Shown: positions 32,587-41,537 of the stretch, piece by piece | Numbering within the stretch: the stretch's first letter is position 1 | Layout of the letters: each line of letters opens with the position of its first letter | Assembly: GCA_902633975.1 (NCBI GenBank) | Contig: CACPHX010000006.1 | Coordinates: forward strand, 1-64,000 | Direction of reading: 5' to 3' | Origin: an uncultured Marinoscillum sp. | GTDB taxonomy: Bacteria > Bacteroidota > Bacteroidia > Cytophagales > MED-G16 | DNA length: 64,000 bases | The notes under the pieces: generated by a model | What the model was told of the DNA's origin: nothing | What the model saw: the letters and a program-made list of their open reading frames with translations, nothing else | Databases searched by the model: none | Position numbers and translations under genes: made by a program

Positions 32587-34660
32587 TTAATTTTACTTCT
32601 AAAATTGATTGAAACTTAAATTTTATATCAGAGGTTATATTTACCGAATTGGAATTATCAGTATTTAATTTGATTTGAAAAATTACATTTTTAATGTCAC
32701 TTAATCTATCAAGTAGATTTGTAGTTAGATCAACAGTAAAGGAATCAGATATTAATCCAGTTGAGTAACCATTAGAATCGACATCACTTGCACTAACACT
32801 AATCTCTCCCTCACTTCTGTCTATTTCAGATAAGTTTTGATCTAAGAATATTAACGATATATCAAAATCAACTGGAATATCAGTTTCATAATTTAGAATC
32901 ATTTTTGCAGAGTAAATACTGGACACTAAATTAATCTCACTGGTTTGAATAGTATCGGAGACTGTCATATTACTTGCAGAAATTTCAAAAGGAAGTTCAA
33001 AGAATATATTGCCATAGATCTCTGAATTTTCTAAAATAAAATTGCTGTGAGTAACACCATCTGGATTTACTTTTAGGTTTCCATCAATAACTATCTCCTC
33101 CAGTGGTGGAAGATTTATAAAATTAACGATGTTAGAATTATCCTTATCAATTAATATTTTTGTCTCAGTCAAAGATCCATCTTTGGAAACTGCCTGATTA
33201 ATATTACTGTTTAATGAAATTTTCTCTGAATTACTTTTATTATCTGATCCTTCAATGTCCAAGTTAAAAGATATAGGAACACCCATTGAACTATATACAT
33301 TCAAACCAAAACTAGGATTTGTTAGCAAAAACTCTCCATCAAATCTATCATAAAAATCAAAAAGACTTTTATCTAAATCTATTTCAGATCTGTCAATATC
33401 ATATGTTTTATTTCCAAAATATCCATTAATTTCTTTGAATACTAAGTTTGATAATGTAAATGAAATTTCTATTTCCTCATCTGATTTATAGATAATAAAA
33501 TTTGAATTTGATGATACCTCAACTGAGGAATTTACTTTCAGATTATTATATTGATTTATTGATTCGTTATGAAGATCAAAGGTATAATCCTTTATATTAA
33601 AATTTTTATTATAAACTCCATTTGAATTTATGTTAGCATCATCTGAAATAGAATCATTACCATTTTTGGCAGGAAGAGAATAGCTAATATCTACATCGAA
33701 ACTCAATGATGAATTAATTTCAAAATCGATTTGGCCTTCTGTAAACACAATACTTGTTAACTCAACACTATCGTAGAAGCTTAAGTCAACGTCCAGAGAA
33801 TTATCAGCAATGGAATTAATATCGCTAATATTAATCTCGCCCTCAGAAACGGAAATTTCACCAATTTCAAATGAAACCTCAATATTATCCGAACTAGGAC
33901 TAATACTTACTGGTGTTCCTCCTGATCCAGGAGTATTAAATTTTGTCACTTCAACATTTAACTCATTATAAATCATTTTACCATTTAAATCCTCATTTAT
34001 CTGGAATAATTGGTTTGGTAAAATATTATTTGCCTGAATAACCAAAAAAACATTTTCTTTATCACTTATCTCAATATTCACATCTACAGGAATAGATAAA
34101 TTATTTTTTATTTCTATTTGAACGAAACCCGAGTCAATGACTACATATTTAAAGTTGTCATAACTACTAAATGAATAAATTCCCCCACTCTCATTATTAT
34201 TAATTGGAGGAAAAACTGAAGAAGAGTTTTCAGCCAAGGAGTTGACAAAATTTAATGAGGGCATATTACTGGCAAGATCATTAAGGGTTATGGTTGTACT
34301 TAAACTATTTAGATTACTTAAGTTTATTTTTTTTGTTTGTAATTTTTGTGATCCAGAATATTCAAGTTGATCTAATGAAATAACATTACTTGTTTCAAAA
34401 GAAATTGAATTGCTATCCTCAAATAATACCTTTAGAATACTTGTTTCATCATCCACTAAAACCGTAGAATCGATATTATCAACAATATCAATTAAACCAA
34501 TCTCTCCTGATACAAATGGAATTTTAAATTCAGGTTTGATATCGCTTAGATCAATTTCAGATAAATCAAAATCGTTTTCTGAACAGGAGATTAGAAGAAA
34601 TATAAAAAAAATACCTAAAGAGAATGTTTTTAATGTTTTCAACTTAGTTTGCTTTATCAC
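32576..34660 (-). CDS. Large beta-rich surface lipoprotein (694 aa), unknown family
   Basis: The product has a lipoprotein signal (FFIFLLISC). The annotated GTG start (34660) overlaps the ompA-like stop, and a TTG at 34642 would give a tighter signal, MKTLKTFSLGIFFIFLLISC. The mature protein is acidic, Ser/Asn/Asp-rich and almost devoid of cysteines, with repeated strand patterns such as LSIPVDVNIEISDKENVFLV and GVPISFNLDIEGSDNK. These suggest tandem Ig-like or LEA-14-like beta-sandwiches. No enzyme motif is visible. Its place between an OmpA-like protein and a DUF5723 barrel suggests a structural or adhesive complex on the surface. Confidence 0.65.
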   Translation of the reverse strand: MIKQTKLKTLKTFSLGIFFIFLLISCSENDFDLSEIDLSDIKPEFKIPFVSGEIGLIDIVDNIDSTVLVDDETSILKVLFEDSNSISFETSNVISLDQLEYSGSQKLQTKKINLSNLNSLSTTITLNDLASNMPSLNFVNSLAENSSSVFPPINNNESGGIYSFSSYDNFKYVVIDSGFVQIEIKNNLSIPVDVNIEISDKENVFLVIQANNILPNQLFQINEDLNGKMIYNELNVEVTKFNTPGSGGTPVSISPSSDNIEVSFEIGEISVSEGEINISDINSIADNSLDVDLSFYDSVELTSIVFTEGQIDFEINSSLSFDVDISYSLPAKNGNDSISDDANINSNGVYNKNFNIKDYTFDLHNESINQYNNLKVNSSVEVSSNSNFIIYKSDEEIEISFTLSNLVFKEINGYFGNKTYDIDRSEIDLDKSLFDFYDRFDGEFLLTNPSFGLNVYSSMGVPISFNLDIEGSDNKSNSEKISLNSNINQAVSKDGSLTETKILIDKDNSNIVNFINLPPLEEIVIDGNLKVNPDGVTHSNFILENSEIYGNIFFELPFEISASNMTVSDTIQTSEINLVSSIYSAKMILNYETDIPVDFDISLIFLDQNLSEIDRSEGEISVSASDVDSNGYSTGLISDSFTVDLTTNLLDRLSDIKNVIFQIKLNTDNSNSVNITSDIKFKFQSILEVKLNGV

Positions 34661-36203
34661 CTATTTCAACTATTACAAACTCTGTTCTCCTATTAAGTTG
34701 ATGCTGTTGCTCAGAACAAGATTCACAACTTGATTCACAACTTTCAATAGGAACAGTTTCTCCGTATCCCTTACCATTAATTCTATCATCATATGTCATC
34801 ATTATTTCATCTGATGACAAGTAGGCTTCGAACTCATCAAAAGTCTTAAAGCCTAAAATTTCAAAGGAATTTTCTCCTAAGTAATCAAAGATCTGTTTTC
34901 TATACTTGATATTTCCCATTCTAGCATAAAAAGATTTATATGACATTTTAGTTTTAAATGCGGCAACAATTGCAGTATAAATTTCTGAATAATCTCTTAA
35001 TGCATTCATTTTATTTTGAATGTATCTTGCAGATGACTTTGCTCTTTCATCAGAGAGTTTTAAATTATAATCATCACCACCTACGCAGTCAGTATGCGAA
35101 CCAATTTCAATCTTCATTTTAGGGTATTCCTCCATTATCTTAACTACTTTATCAAGCTCAACCTTAGCATCATCTCTAATTTCAGAACTATTAAAATCAA
35201 AATAAATTGATTTTAAATCAATTACTTGAGATAATTCTGTACCTATTTCAAGTTTATTTAAAACGATGTAGCTAGAATCAGTGCCATAACCATCCGACAA
35301 AATATAAAATAGAGTATCAGATGAATATTCAAATTCATTAGAAGGAACATATTTATAAGTACCATCATCTTGTTGCAATACTGATCCATTAACAGTTTTA
35401 TAAATTAAGATTTCAAGAGGATTTCCATCAGGATCTGAATCATTCAATAGTACTGAATCCTCATTGATTAATATTTCCTCATTTTCTAAATAAACCAATT
35501 TATCAGGTTTTGCAGATGGTAAACTATTGGATTTACTTTTCTTTTCCTCAATGATCCTATCAATAGTAGCCTTTTCACATTCCATTAGGATATCGTACTG
35601 ATTTTTATTTTCATCTAGAGGAAAAATGATTCTCTTACATCCTTTTTTTGTAGCTACTAAATTTAATGGATAATCAAAACTAGTTGATACGTCATAAGTA
35701 CCATCTTCTTCAGTTAAAACACCTGAGAAAAAACCACCACCAGTTATAATTGCTGTCCTTAATATAACTTTTACACCCTCAAGCTCAACCTGTGTGTCTT
35801 TATCTATAATTTTTCCTGTTACTCTAATTGGTTTTTCTTCTTCACTAGGAGGTTCTTCCTTTGTAACTACCTTGATAATCTCCCTTTCACATTCCATTAC
35901 AAAACTATACATTTTTGTTTTTCTATTTAGAGGGACAACAAGACGTTTACAACCCTTTTTAGTAGCTATCAAATCCAAAGGAAATCTAAAACTAGTTGTT
36001 ACATCAAAATCTCCGTTTTCTTCAGTTAAAACACCTGAAAAGAATCCACCTCCCTTAACATTTGAAGACTTAAGAATAACTTTTACACCCTCCAACCCGT
36101 CTCCTGTTGCCTCATCAATTATCGTCCCAGTAACTCTTATCTGAGCATTTAAGCTCTGAGAGAAAAGCAGAATTAATACAAAAAAAAGAAAGCTTTTATT
36201 CAT
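34644..36203 (-). CDS. OmpA-like peptidoglycan-binding protein with duplicated carboxypeptidase-regulatory domains
   Basis: A 519-residue secreted protein (signal ending SLNAQ). Residues about 22-112 and 127-215 are two near-identical domains (RVTGTIIDEATGDGLEGVKV and RVTGKIIDKDTQVELEGVKV, each followed by GGGFFSGVLTEE and ATKKGCKR). These are tandem CarboxypepD_reg-like repeats. A short cadherin-like segment (DSDPDGNPLEI) leads to the OmpA C-domain (IYFDFNSSEIRDDAKVELDK, IGSHTDCVGGDDYN, LSDERAKSSARYI). A ~70-residue insertion with SYKSFYARMGNIKYRKQ then splits the domain before GKGYGETVP and NRRTEFVIV. It should anchor the operon's surface complex to peptidoglycan. Confidence 0.88.
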   Translation of the reverse strand: MNKSFLFFVLILLFSQSLNAQIRVTGTIIDEATGDGLEGVKVILKSSNVKGGGFFSGVLTEENGDFDVTTSFRFPLDLIATKKGCKRLVVPLNRKTKMYSFVMECEREIIKVVTKEEPPSEEEKPIRVTGKIIDKDTQVELEGVKVILRTAIITGGGFFSGVLTEEDGTYDVSTSFDYPLNLVATKKGCKRIIFPLDENKNQYDILMECEKATIDRIIEEKKSKSNSLPSAKPDKLVYLENEEILINEDSVLLNDSDPDGNPLEILIYKTVNGSVLQQDDGTYKYVPSNEFEYSSDTLFYILSDGYGTDSSYIVLNKLEIGTELSQVIDLKSIYFDFNSSEIRDDAKVELDKVVKIMEEYPKMKIEIGSHTDCVGGDDYNLKLSDERAKSSARYIQNKMNALRDYSEIYTAIVAAFKTKMSYKSFYARMGNIKYRKQIFDYLGENSFEILGFKTFDEFEAYLSSDEIMMTYDDRINGKGYGETVPIESCESSCESCSEQQHQLNRRTEFVIVEIGDKAN

Positions 36204-36294
36204 TTTATTATATAAGAGTTTAAATATTTGATTCTATTATCATTTCAATGTAAAAAAATTATTTAATAAAAGAAAAAGAGGATAGATGTATTTA

Positions 36295-37200
36295 TTAAAA
36301 GAAAATATCTTGAGCAAGTCTAAATGTATTTGAGTGAGCCTCAATAATATCCCTCAGATTAGATGAATAACCTCCCCCCATACTAATCTGCAAAGGAATG
36401 TTATTTTTCTTACAGGTTTCTAAAACAAACCTATCTCTCTCTTTACATCCCTCAATAGATAATCCTAATTTTCCAAGCTTGTCATTCTTTAAAATATCTA
36501 CCCCAGATAGATAGAATATAAAATCAGGTTCAAAACTATCGATAATTTCAGGCAGATGTCTTCTGAGTTTATCTAAATAAAAATAATCATCTGTATGATC
36601 ATCAAAATCATAATCAAAATCACTTTTCTCTTTTCTGAATGGATAATTATTTTTTCCATGAAAAGATAGCGTAAAAACATCTTCTCTATCACGAAATAAA
36701 GATGCAGTTCCATTCCCTTGATGTACATCAAGATCAACAATTAATATTTTATTTATTCCTTTTTTTTCATTTAATAAAACATTTGCAGCTATAGATTGGT
36801 CGTTTAGTATACAAAAAGCTTCTCCCCTGTCATAAAATGCATGATGAGTGCCACCTGCTATATTCATTGCAACTCCATTATCAATTGAAAAATTACAGCA
36901 TTCAATTGTACCTTTTACTATTTTTTTTTCCCTGAGGATCAACTCTTTACTCATTGGAAACCCAATTGGTCTTTCCTCTTTTTTTGATAAACTTAAAGTA
37001 GACAATTTATCATAATACTTAGATTCATGAGTTATGATTATCTCATTTTTTGTTGCAATACCAGGAATAAAAAAGTTATCACTTGAGCATGAGCCCTCTC
37101 TCAAAAGCTGTTCAGGAATTAGTTCATATTTTACCATAGGAAACCTGTGGTTCTTTTCTAACGGGTGAATATAATCTTTGTCAAATGCAATCTTTAACAT
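36295..37200 (-). CDS. Histone-deacetylase-family metallohydrolase (acetoin-utilisation/APAH-like)
   Basis: A 301-residue cytoplasmic enzyme of the HDAC/AcuC/acetylpolyamine amidohydrolase family. The active site is visible: His119-His120 in GGTHHAFYDRGEAF, the zinc and charge-relay residues Asp156-x-Asp158-x-His160 in VDLDVHQGNGTA, and FYLSGVDILKNDKLG supplying the last Asp. MGGGYSSNL matches the C-terminal Gly-rich loop. Bacterial members deacetylate small amides or protein lysines. Monocistronic, just before tRNA-Ser on the same strand; substrate unknown. Confidence 0.9.
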   Translation of the reverse strand: MLKIAFDKDYIHPLEKNHRFPMVKYELIPEQLLREGSCSSDNFFIPGIATKNEIIITHESKYYDKLSTLSLSKKEERPIGFPMSKELILREKKIVKGTIECCNFSIDNGVAMNIAGGTHHAFYDRGEAFCILNDQSIAANVLLNEKKGINKILIVDLDVHQGNGTASLFRDREDVFTLSFHGKNNYPFRKEKSDFDYDFDDHTDDYFYLDKLRRHLPEIIDSFEPDFIFYLSGVDILKNDKLGKLGLSIEGCKERDRFVLETCKKNNIPLQISMGGGYSSNLRDIIEAHSNTFRLAQDIFF

Positions 37201-37260
37201 TTAATATTACTTTATCTTGAAACGATACGTAATAAAAAATGTTGAAATGAATCAATAATG

Positions 37261-37352
<92 letters not shown>

Positions 37353-37464
37353 TAAAGTGATCGCAAATATAAAACATTATATCATGTAAAGTTTTATCAA
37401 TTTTTCTATTTGTGAAAAAGGGTTAAATCAATATTCAAATTTTAATAATGATAATTGTATTTAA

Positions 37465-37472
37465 TAATTTAG
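37465..37472 (+). promoter_or_regulatory. TAATTTAG box (one mismatch to TAnnTTTG) upstream of the VWA gene
   Basis: Located exactly 3 bp before the ATG at 37476, the same geometry as the exact boxes upstream of valS and of the small membrane gene at 41289. One position differs from consensus (TTTA-G). A leaderless transcript is inferred. Confidence 0.35.
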
Positions 37473-37475
37473 CTT

Positions 37476-38447
37476 ATGGATTTCCAAAAAGATGTAGGAT
37501 TATTAGAGATTTCTTTAGTTTCTCTATTTTTCATTTTATACTTTTTATATCTATTTAGATTATACCAAATTAACCCAATTATAAAAGTTAACTTAAAAAG
37601 TATTTTATTTAAATTAATATTAAGAACTACATTCTTTACATTGTTAATTTTATCACTTCTTGGTCCAAATTTTGGTATTAAAGAAGAAAAAGTTGATGTA
37701 GTTGGTAAAGACATAATGATTGCAGTTGATCTATCAGAATCCATGAATGCAAATGATATACAACCATCAAGAATAGAGAAAGTAAAATTTGAAATAAAAA
37801 AAATAATTGATGAGTTTAGTGGGGGCAGAATTGGAATAATCATGTTCTCAGGAGAAGCGTTTGTCCAATGTCCGTTAACGTACGATAAAAATGCTTTGAA
37901 TCTTTTTGTAGAAACTTTAAATACTGAACTTGTCCCAAACAGCGGAACAGATTTTGGTCCACCCCTTGAATTAGGATTATCAAAACTTCAAGATGAAAAA
38001 TCAGGAGACAAAGACCTCAAATCAAAAATAATTATACTTTTTTCTGACGGAGAAGACTTTGGAGAAGAAACTGACGAATCAATAAAGAAAATAAAAGAAA
38101 ATTCTTTGAAGTTATATAGTGTTGGAATAGGAACACCTGAAGGAAGTAATATTTTTGATAATTATGGAAACTTGAAAAAAGATAAAGAAGGCAATATAGT
38201 CATAAGTAAATTAAATTCAATTTCACTTAAAGAAACAGCAAATAAGACCGGTGGTAAATATTACGAAATATCAAAGAATGTAAACGAAATAAATCAAATG
38301 ATTAGTGACATTAAAAATATCAAAGGAGATGTGGTTGACCAACAAATATCAAATATTTCAGAAAATAAATATTTCTATTTTCTTTTATGTGCTTTAATTT
38401 TAGTAATTATTGACTTTATTTTTGTATCAAAAATTATATCTCTATGA
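37476..38447 (+). CDS. VWA-domain membrane protein (BatA/BatB-like)
   Basis: A 323-residue protein with transmembrane helices at about 10-30 and 45-63. A von Willebrand A domain (80-290) follows, whose MIDAS is intact: Asp85-x-Ser87-x-Ser89 in AVDLSESMNAND, Thr in SGTDFGPP and Asp in FSDGEDFGEE. A final transmembrane helix is at about 300-320. This is the BatA/BatB layout, in which a membrane-bound VWA domain acts with MoxR-type AAA ATPases in aerotolerance or envelope stress. Only one VWA gene plus a TPR gene are present; MoxR, DUF58 and BatD are not adjacent. Coupled to the TPR gene by a 4-bp overlap. Confidence 0.87.
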   Translation: MDFQKDVGLLEISLVSLFFILYFLYLFRLYQINPIIKVNLKSILFKLILRTTFFTLLILSLLGPNFGIKEEKVDVVGKDIMIAVDLSESMNANDIQPSRIEKVKFEIKKIIDEFSGGRIGIIMFSGEAFVQCPLTYDKNALNLFVETLNTELVPNSGTDFGPPLELGLSKLQDEKSGDKDLKSKIIILFSDGEDFGEETDESIKKIKENSLKLYSVGIGTPEGSNIFDNYGNLKKDKEGNIVISKLNSISLKETANKTGGKYYEISKNVNEINQMISDIKNIKGDVVDQQISNISENKYFYFLLCALILVIIDFIFVSKIISL

Positions 38448-39199
38448 TCTTTCAATTCATTATAACAATTTTATTAAATGTAAATAACATTGATGAAATC
38501 AATAGACTTACAAAAGAAGCAGAAATTTATTTTAAAAACGAGGAGTACGATAAGTCAATAATAAACTATAATATCTTAGTTGATTCATTTGATATTAAGA
38601 ATGAAAAAATTTTTCTAAACCTTGCTCACTCTTATTATCTTAATAAGGATACCACAAAAGCACTTGAAAACTATACTTATGCAACAATTACTGATAATTA
38701 TAATGTGAAGTCAATTGCTTTACAACAAATTGGCAACATTAGTAACAATAGAGATAAGCTTGAGGAAGCCTTGGAATTTTATAAAGAGTCAATTATTAGT
38801 GACAATACTAATATCGATTCAAAGTTTAATTATGAGCTCGTAAAGAAAAAGATTCAAAAACAGAAGCAAAACGAAAAGCAAGATAAAAAAGATAGTAAGA
38901 AGCAAAATAAAAAAGATAATAAACAAGAAAACTCTGATAATAAAAAAAATGAAGATGAAGGAAAGAAGGATCAGCAAGAAAATCAACAAAAGAATGACTC
39001 AAAAGATAATAGCAATAAACAAAAAAATAACAATAGCACTGAAAATGAATCATTAGAAGAAAAGCTTCAAAAAATAAACATGACAAAAAAGAAAGCAGAG
39101 ATGATTCTCAATGCTTTAAGTAATAATGAATTTCAGTATATTCAGCAATTAAAAAGAAAACCTAACAAAAAGAAAGATAATAATAAACCGGATTGGTAA
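38444..39199 (+). CDS. TPR-repeat protein (BatC-like) with Lys/Asn/Gln-rich tail
   Basis: A 251-residue protein whose leader is short and hydrophobic (MIFQFIITILLNVNNID). Residues about 20-140 contain three TPR-like helix pairs (EAEIYFKNEEYDKSIINYNI, LAHSYYLNKDTTKALENYTY, KLEEALEFYKESIISDNTNI). Residues 140-225 are extremely rich in Lys, Gln, Asn, Asp and Glu and should be disordered. Helical EEKLQKINMTKKKAEMILNA follows. This organisation, next to a VWA protein, matches BatC of the Bat operon. Its 3' end is adjacent to purC, whose start is translationally coupled. Confidence 0.8.
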   Translation: MIFQFIITILLNVNNIDEINRLTKEAEIYFKNEEYDKSIINYNILVDSFDIKNEKIFLNLAHSYYLNKDTTKALENYTYATITDNYNVKSIALQQIGNISNNRDKLEEALEFYKESIISDNTNIDSKFNYELVKKKIQKQKQNEKQDKKDSKKQNKKDNKQENSDNKKNEDEGKKDQQENQQKNDSKDNSNKQKNNNSTENESLEEKLQKINMTKKKAEMILNALSNNEFQYIQQLKRKPNKKKDNNKPDW

Positions 39200-39201
39200 T
39201 A

Positions 39202-40137
39202 TTGGAAAAAGCAATCAAGTACACAGATTTTAAATTTAATTCTCTAATAAAGAAATATCAAGGGAAAGTAAGGGATGTATATTACTTTAAGGATAAAATA
39301 GTTATGGTCGTTACAGACAGGATAAGTGCATTTGATGTTGTTCTTCCAAGAGCAATACCATATAAAGGTCAAATTCTAAACCAAATAGCGGAGAAATTTC
39401 TCAAGATGACTGAGGATATTATTCCTAATTGGATTGAAAGAATACCTGACCCTAATGTAACCATAGGTAAGAGTTGTAAAATTTTTCCTGTAGAGATGGT
39501 AATTAGAGGTTATTTAACGGGTCATGCATGGAGGTTATACAAATCAGGTAAGAGAGATATCTGCGGAGTGATTATGCCTGATGGAATGAAAAAACACGAT
39601 AAGTTTCCTATTCCAATAATAACTCCAACTACAAAAGCAAAAGTTGGTCATGATGAGGATATATCTAGAAATGAAATAATTTCTAAAGGTTTAGTAAATG
39701 AAAGAGATTATGTGAAGCTTGAGAATTTTACTAAAAAACTATATCAAAAAGGGACAGAATATGCGAAAACAAAAAATTTAATTTTAGTAGATACAAAATA
39801 TGAATTTGGAAAAATTAGAGATGATATTTATCTAGTTGACGAAATTCATACACCTGATTCCTCTAGATATTTTTATGCCGATTCATATAAAGATCTTCAG
39901 GATCAAAATAAAAATCAAAAACAACTTTCAAAAGAATTTGTTAGAGAATGGTTAATTAAAAATGGATTTCAAGGTAAAGAAGGTCAAAAAATACCTCCTA
40001 TGGATGATAAAAGAGTTAATTTAATTTCGGAAAGATATATTGAACTCTATGAAAATATAATTGGTGAAAAATTTAAAAAAAGAAATACCGATAATATGTT
40101 GAATGATATTGAATCGAATATTAATATTGCTATATGA
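39202..40137 (+). CDS. purC: Phosphoribosylaminoimidazole-succinocarboxamide synthase (SAICAR synthetase)
   Basis: ATP-dependent ligase joining CAIR and aspartate to give SAICAR in purine biosynthesis; about 311 residues, the longer bacterial type. Motifs are YQGKVRDVYYFKDKIVMVVTDRIS (KVRD phosphate loop), FDVVLPRAIPYKGQILNQI, VEMVIRGYLTGHAWRLYKSG, TKAKVGHDEDIS and VDTKYEFG. No ATG precedes the KVRD motif, so the start is a TTG: 39202 gives MEKAIKYTDF and lies 2 bp after the preceding stop. TTG 39193 is the alternative. The STAS gene overlaps its end by 4 bp. Confidence 0.93.
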   Translation: MEKAIKYTDFKFNSLIKKYQGKVRDVYYFKDKIVMVVTDRISAFDVVLPRAIPYKGQILNQIAEKFLKMTEDIIPNWIERIPDPNVTIGKSCKIFPVEMVIRGYLTGHAWRLYKSGKRDICGVIMPDGMKKHDKFPIPIITPTTKAKVGHDEDISRNEIISKGLVNERDYVKLENFTKKLYQKGTEYAKTKNLILVDTKYEFGKIRDDIYLVDEIHTPDSSRYFYADSYKDLQDQNKNQKQLSKEFVREWLIKNGFQGKEGQKIPPMDDKRVNLISERYIELYENIIGEKFKKRNTDNMLNDIESNINIAI

Positions 40138-40499
40138 AATATGAAATTGAGAAGAATGATCTTTATTACATTCTCACACCTAAAGATGAAAAAGTAGATT
40201 CTGTTGTTGCACCAACATTGAAAGCCGATCTCATAACCTATGAGGTTGAGGGTGCCAAAAATATAATTCTCGACCTAAAAAACGTAAAGTTTATGGATTC
40301 ATCTGGTTTAAGTGCAATGCTTGTAGGAAATAGAACATTTCAAGAAAAACAAGCATCATTCATAATTTGTAATATTAATGAACATATAAAAAAGATTCTT
40401 AAAATTTCAAAACTTGATACTGTTCTTGAGATTAAACCAAGCCTTCAAGAGTCTATAGACTCAATACATCTCGATGAAATCGAAAGGGGTATGCAGTAA
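40134..40499 (+). CDS. STAS-domain anti-sigma-factor-antagonist-like protein
   Basis: A 121-residue single STAS domain. The defining element is NIILDLKNVKFMDSSGLSAMLVGNRTF, where the first Ser of DSSG is the phosphorylatable position of SpoIIAA-like antagonists. IICNINEHIKKILKISKLDTVLEI completes the fold. In such systems a kinase anti-sigma factor or transporter partner is expected, but none is adjacent. Coupled to purC by a 4-bp overlap, which is probably just shared transcription. Confidence 0.87.
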   Translation: MKYEIEKNDLYYILTPKDEKVDSVVAPTLKADLITYEVEGAKNIILDLKNVKFMDSSGLSAMLVGNRTFQEKQASFIICNINEHIKKILKISKLDTVLEIKPSLQESIDSIHLDEIERGMQ

Positions 40500-40508
40500 T
40501 TCCTGATA

Positions 40509-41264
40509 ATGCAAAAGCTAAATATTGAGGAGGAAAAAAAGTTAAATAATATATTTATTTTTCTTTCAGGAATATTTGTAACCAATGCCATTCTAGCTGA
40601 AATCCTGGGTACTAAAATTTTTGACTTCTCATTCATCAAAGATTTTAATCTGTCAGTAGGTGTATTAATTTGGCCAGTAGTTTTTATAACAACAGATATA
40701 ATTAATGAATATTTTGGTAAAAAAGGAGTAAAAAAAATAAGCTATTTTACAATACTTTTGATTTCATATTCTTTCATTATAATTTTTCTTTCAACTAAAC
40801 TAAGCCCAAATGTTTATTGGTTGAATATTAATAAATTTGATGATGCTGGAAATAGCTTTAATATAAACTATGCGTATAATACGATTTTCCTTCAAAGTAT
40901 TGGGATAATAATTGGATCAATTATTGCCTTTCTTATTGCCCAACTTCTTGATGTATTTGTTTTTCAAAAAATTAAGAAAATAACAAGTGGAAAATATATT
41001 TGGTTAAGAGCTACTGGATCAACTGTAGTTTCACAACTAATTGATAGTTTTATTGTCCTATTGATTGCTTTTTATTTTCTTGCACCAGCAGGTAAAGAAT
41101 GGTCGATTTCTCAAGTTTTCAATGTTGGGACAGATAATTATATATTTAAATTTAGTGTTGCAATTCTAATAACCCCAGCAATTTACCTTTCACATTATGT
41201 TATTGATAAATATCTTGGAAATAAACTTGCGGAAAAGGCAAAGAAAAATGCTCTTTTGAGTTAA
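40509..41264 (+). CDS. Queuosine-precursor transporter (YhhQ/VUT1 family)
   Basis: A 251-residue membrane protein with six hydrophobic helices. The sequence matches the queuosine precursor (preQ0/preQ1) permease family along its length. Characteristic parts are NAILAEILGTKIFDF, WPVVFITTDIINEYFGKKGVKK, the IAFLIAQLLDVFVFQKIKK helix with Asp, and WLRATGSTVVSQLIDSFIV. The family is closely related to YhhQ of E. coli. Salvage of preQ by the cell would feed tRNA queuosine synthesis. It follows the STAS gene 9 bp later on the same strand. Confidence 0.88.
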   Translation: MQKLNIEEEKKLNNIFIFLSGIFVTNAILAEILGTKIFDFSFIKDFNLSVGVLIWPVVFITTDIINEYFGKKGVKKISYFTILLISYSFIIIFLSTKLSPNVYWLNINKFDDAGNSFNINYAYNTIFLQSIGIIIGSIIAFLIAQLLDVFVFQKIKKITSGKYIWLRATGSTVVSQLIDSFIVLLIAFYFLAPAGKEWSISQVFNVGTDNYIFKFSVAILITPAIYLSHYVIDKYLGNKLAEKAKKNALLS

Positions 41265-41285
41265 TCTGTTTATTATTTAAATTTG
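41255..41285 (+). promoter_or_regulatory. Consensus Bacteroidota promoter TTTG-N19-TAAATTTG
   Basis: TTTG at 41255-41258 (-33 element), then 19 bp, then TAAATTTG at 41278-41285, an exact match to TAnnTTTG. The downstream ATG begins at 41289, only 3 bp on, so transcription should start at or within a base or two of the start codon. This is the best two-element match found in the window. Confidence 0.7.
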
Positions 41286-41288
41286 CAC

Positions 41289-41537
41289 ATGAAACTTTAC
41301 CTACGATTGCTTTACAAATCAGCAGGATTTATAATATCATTTTTACTTCTTGGAACTTTATTTGTTTATTTTGAAACTGTTCTAGTTGAAAATAACTTTA
41401 AATCTTTTGTAGACGAATCAGGTATCCTTATAGATAGTTATGAAAAAAGCTATGTGCCTATTATTGCTTCATTAATTATTTCATATTTTATCGTTTTTCG
41501 AATACCGTGGTTTAGGAAAAAAAAGGATTATTCATAA
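41289..41537 (+). CDS. Hypothetical small membrane protein (82 aa)
   Basis: A protein starting MKLYLRLLYKSAGF with two transmembrane segments (GFIISFLLLGTLFVYFETV and VPIIASLIISYFIVFRI), separated by a soluble loop of about 25 residues, and a basic C-terminus (PWFRKKKDYS). The in-frame TTG at 41283 is part of the -7 box and less likely to be the start. No family recognised. Its end overlaps the convergent RNA methyltransferase gene by 10 bp. Confidence 0.5.
   Translation: MKLYLRLLYKSAGFIISFLLLGTLFVYFETVLVENNFKSFVDESGILIDSYEKSYVPIIASLIISYFIVFRIPWFRKKKDYS

Noticed and set aside
38850-39060. Lys/Asn/Gln-rich tandem-like repeats in the BatC-like gene
   Set aside because: Irregular low-complexity coding sequence in a disordered region, not a repeat element or CRISPR.
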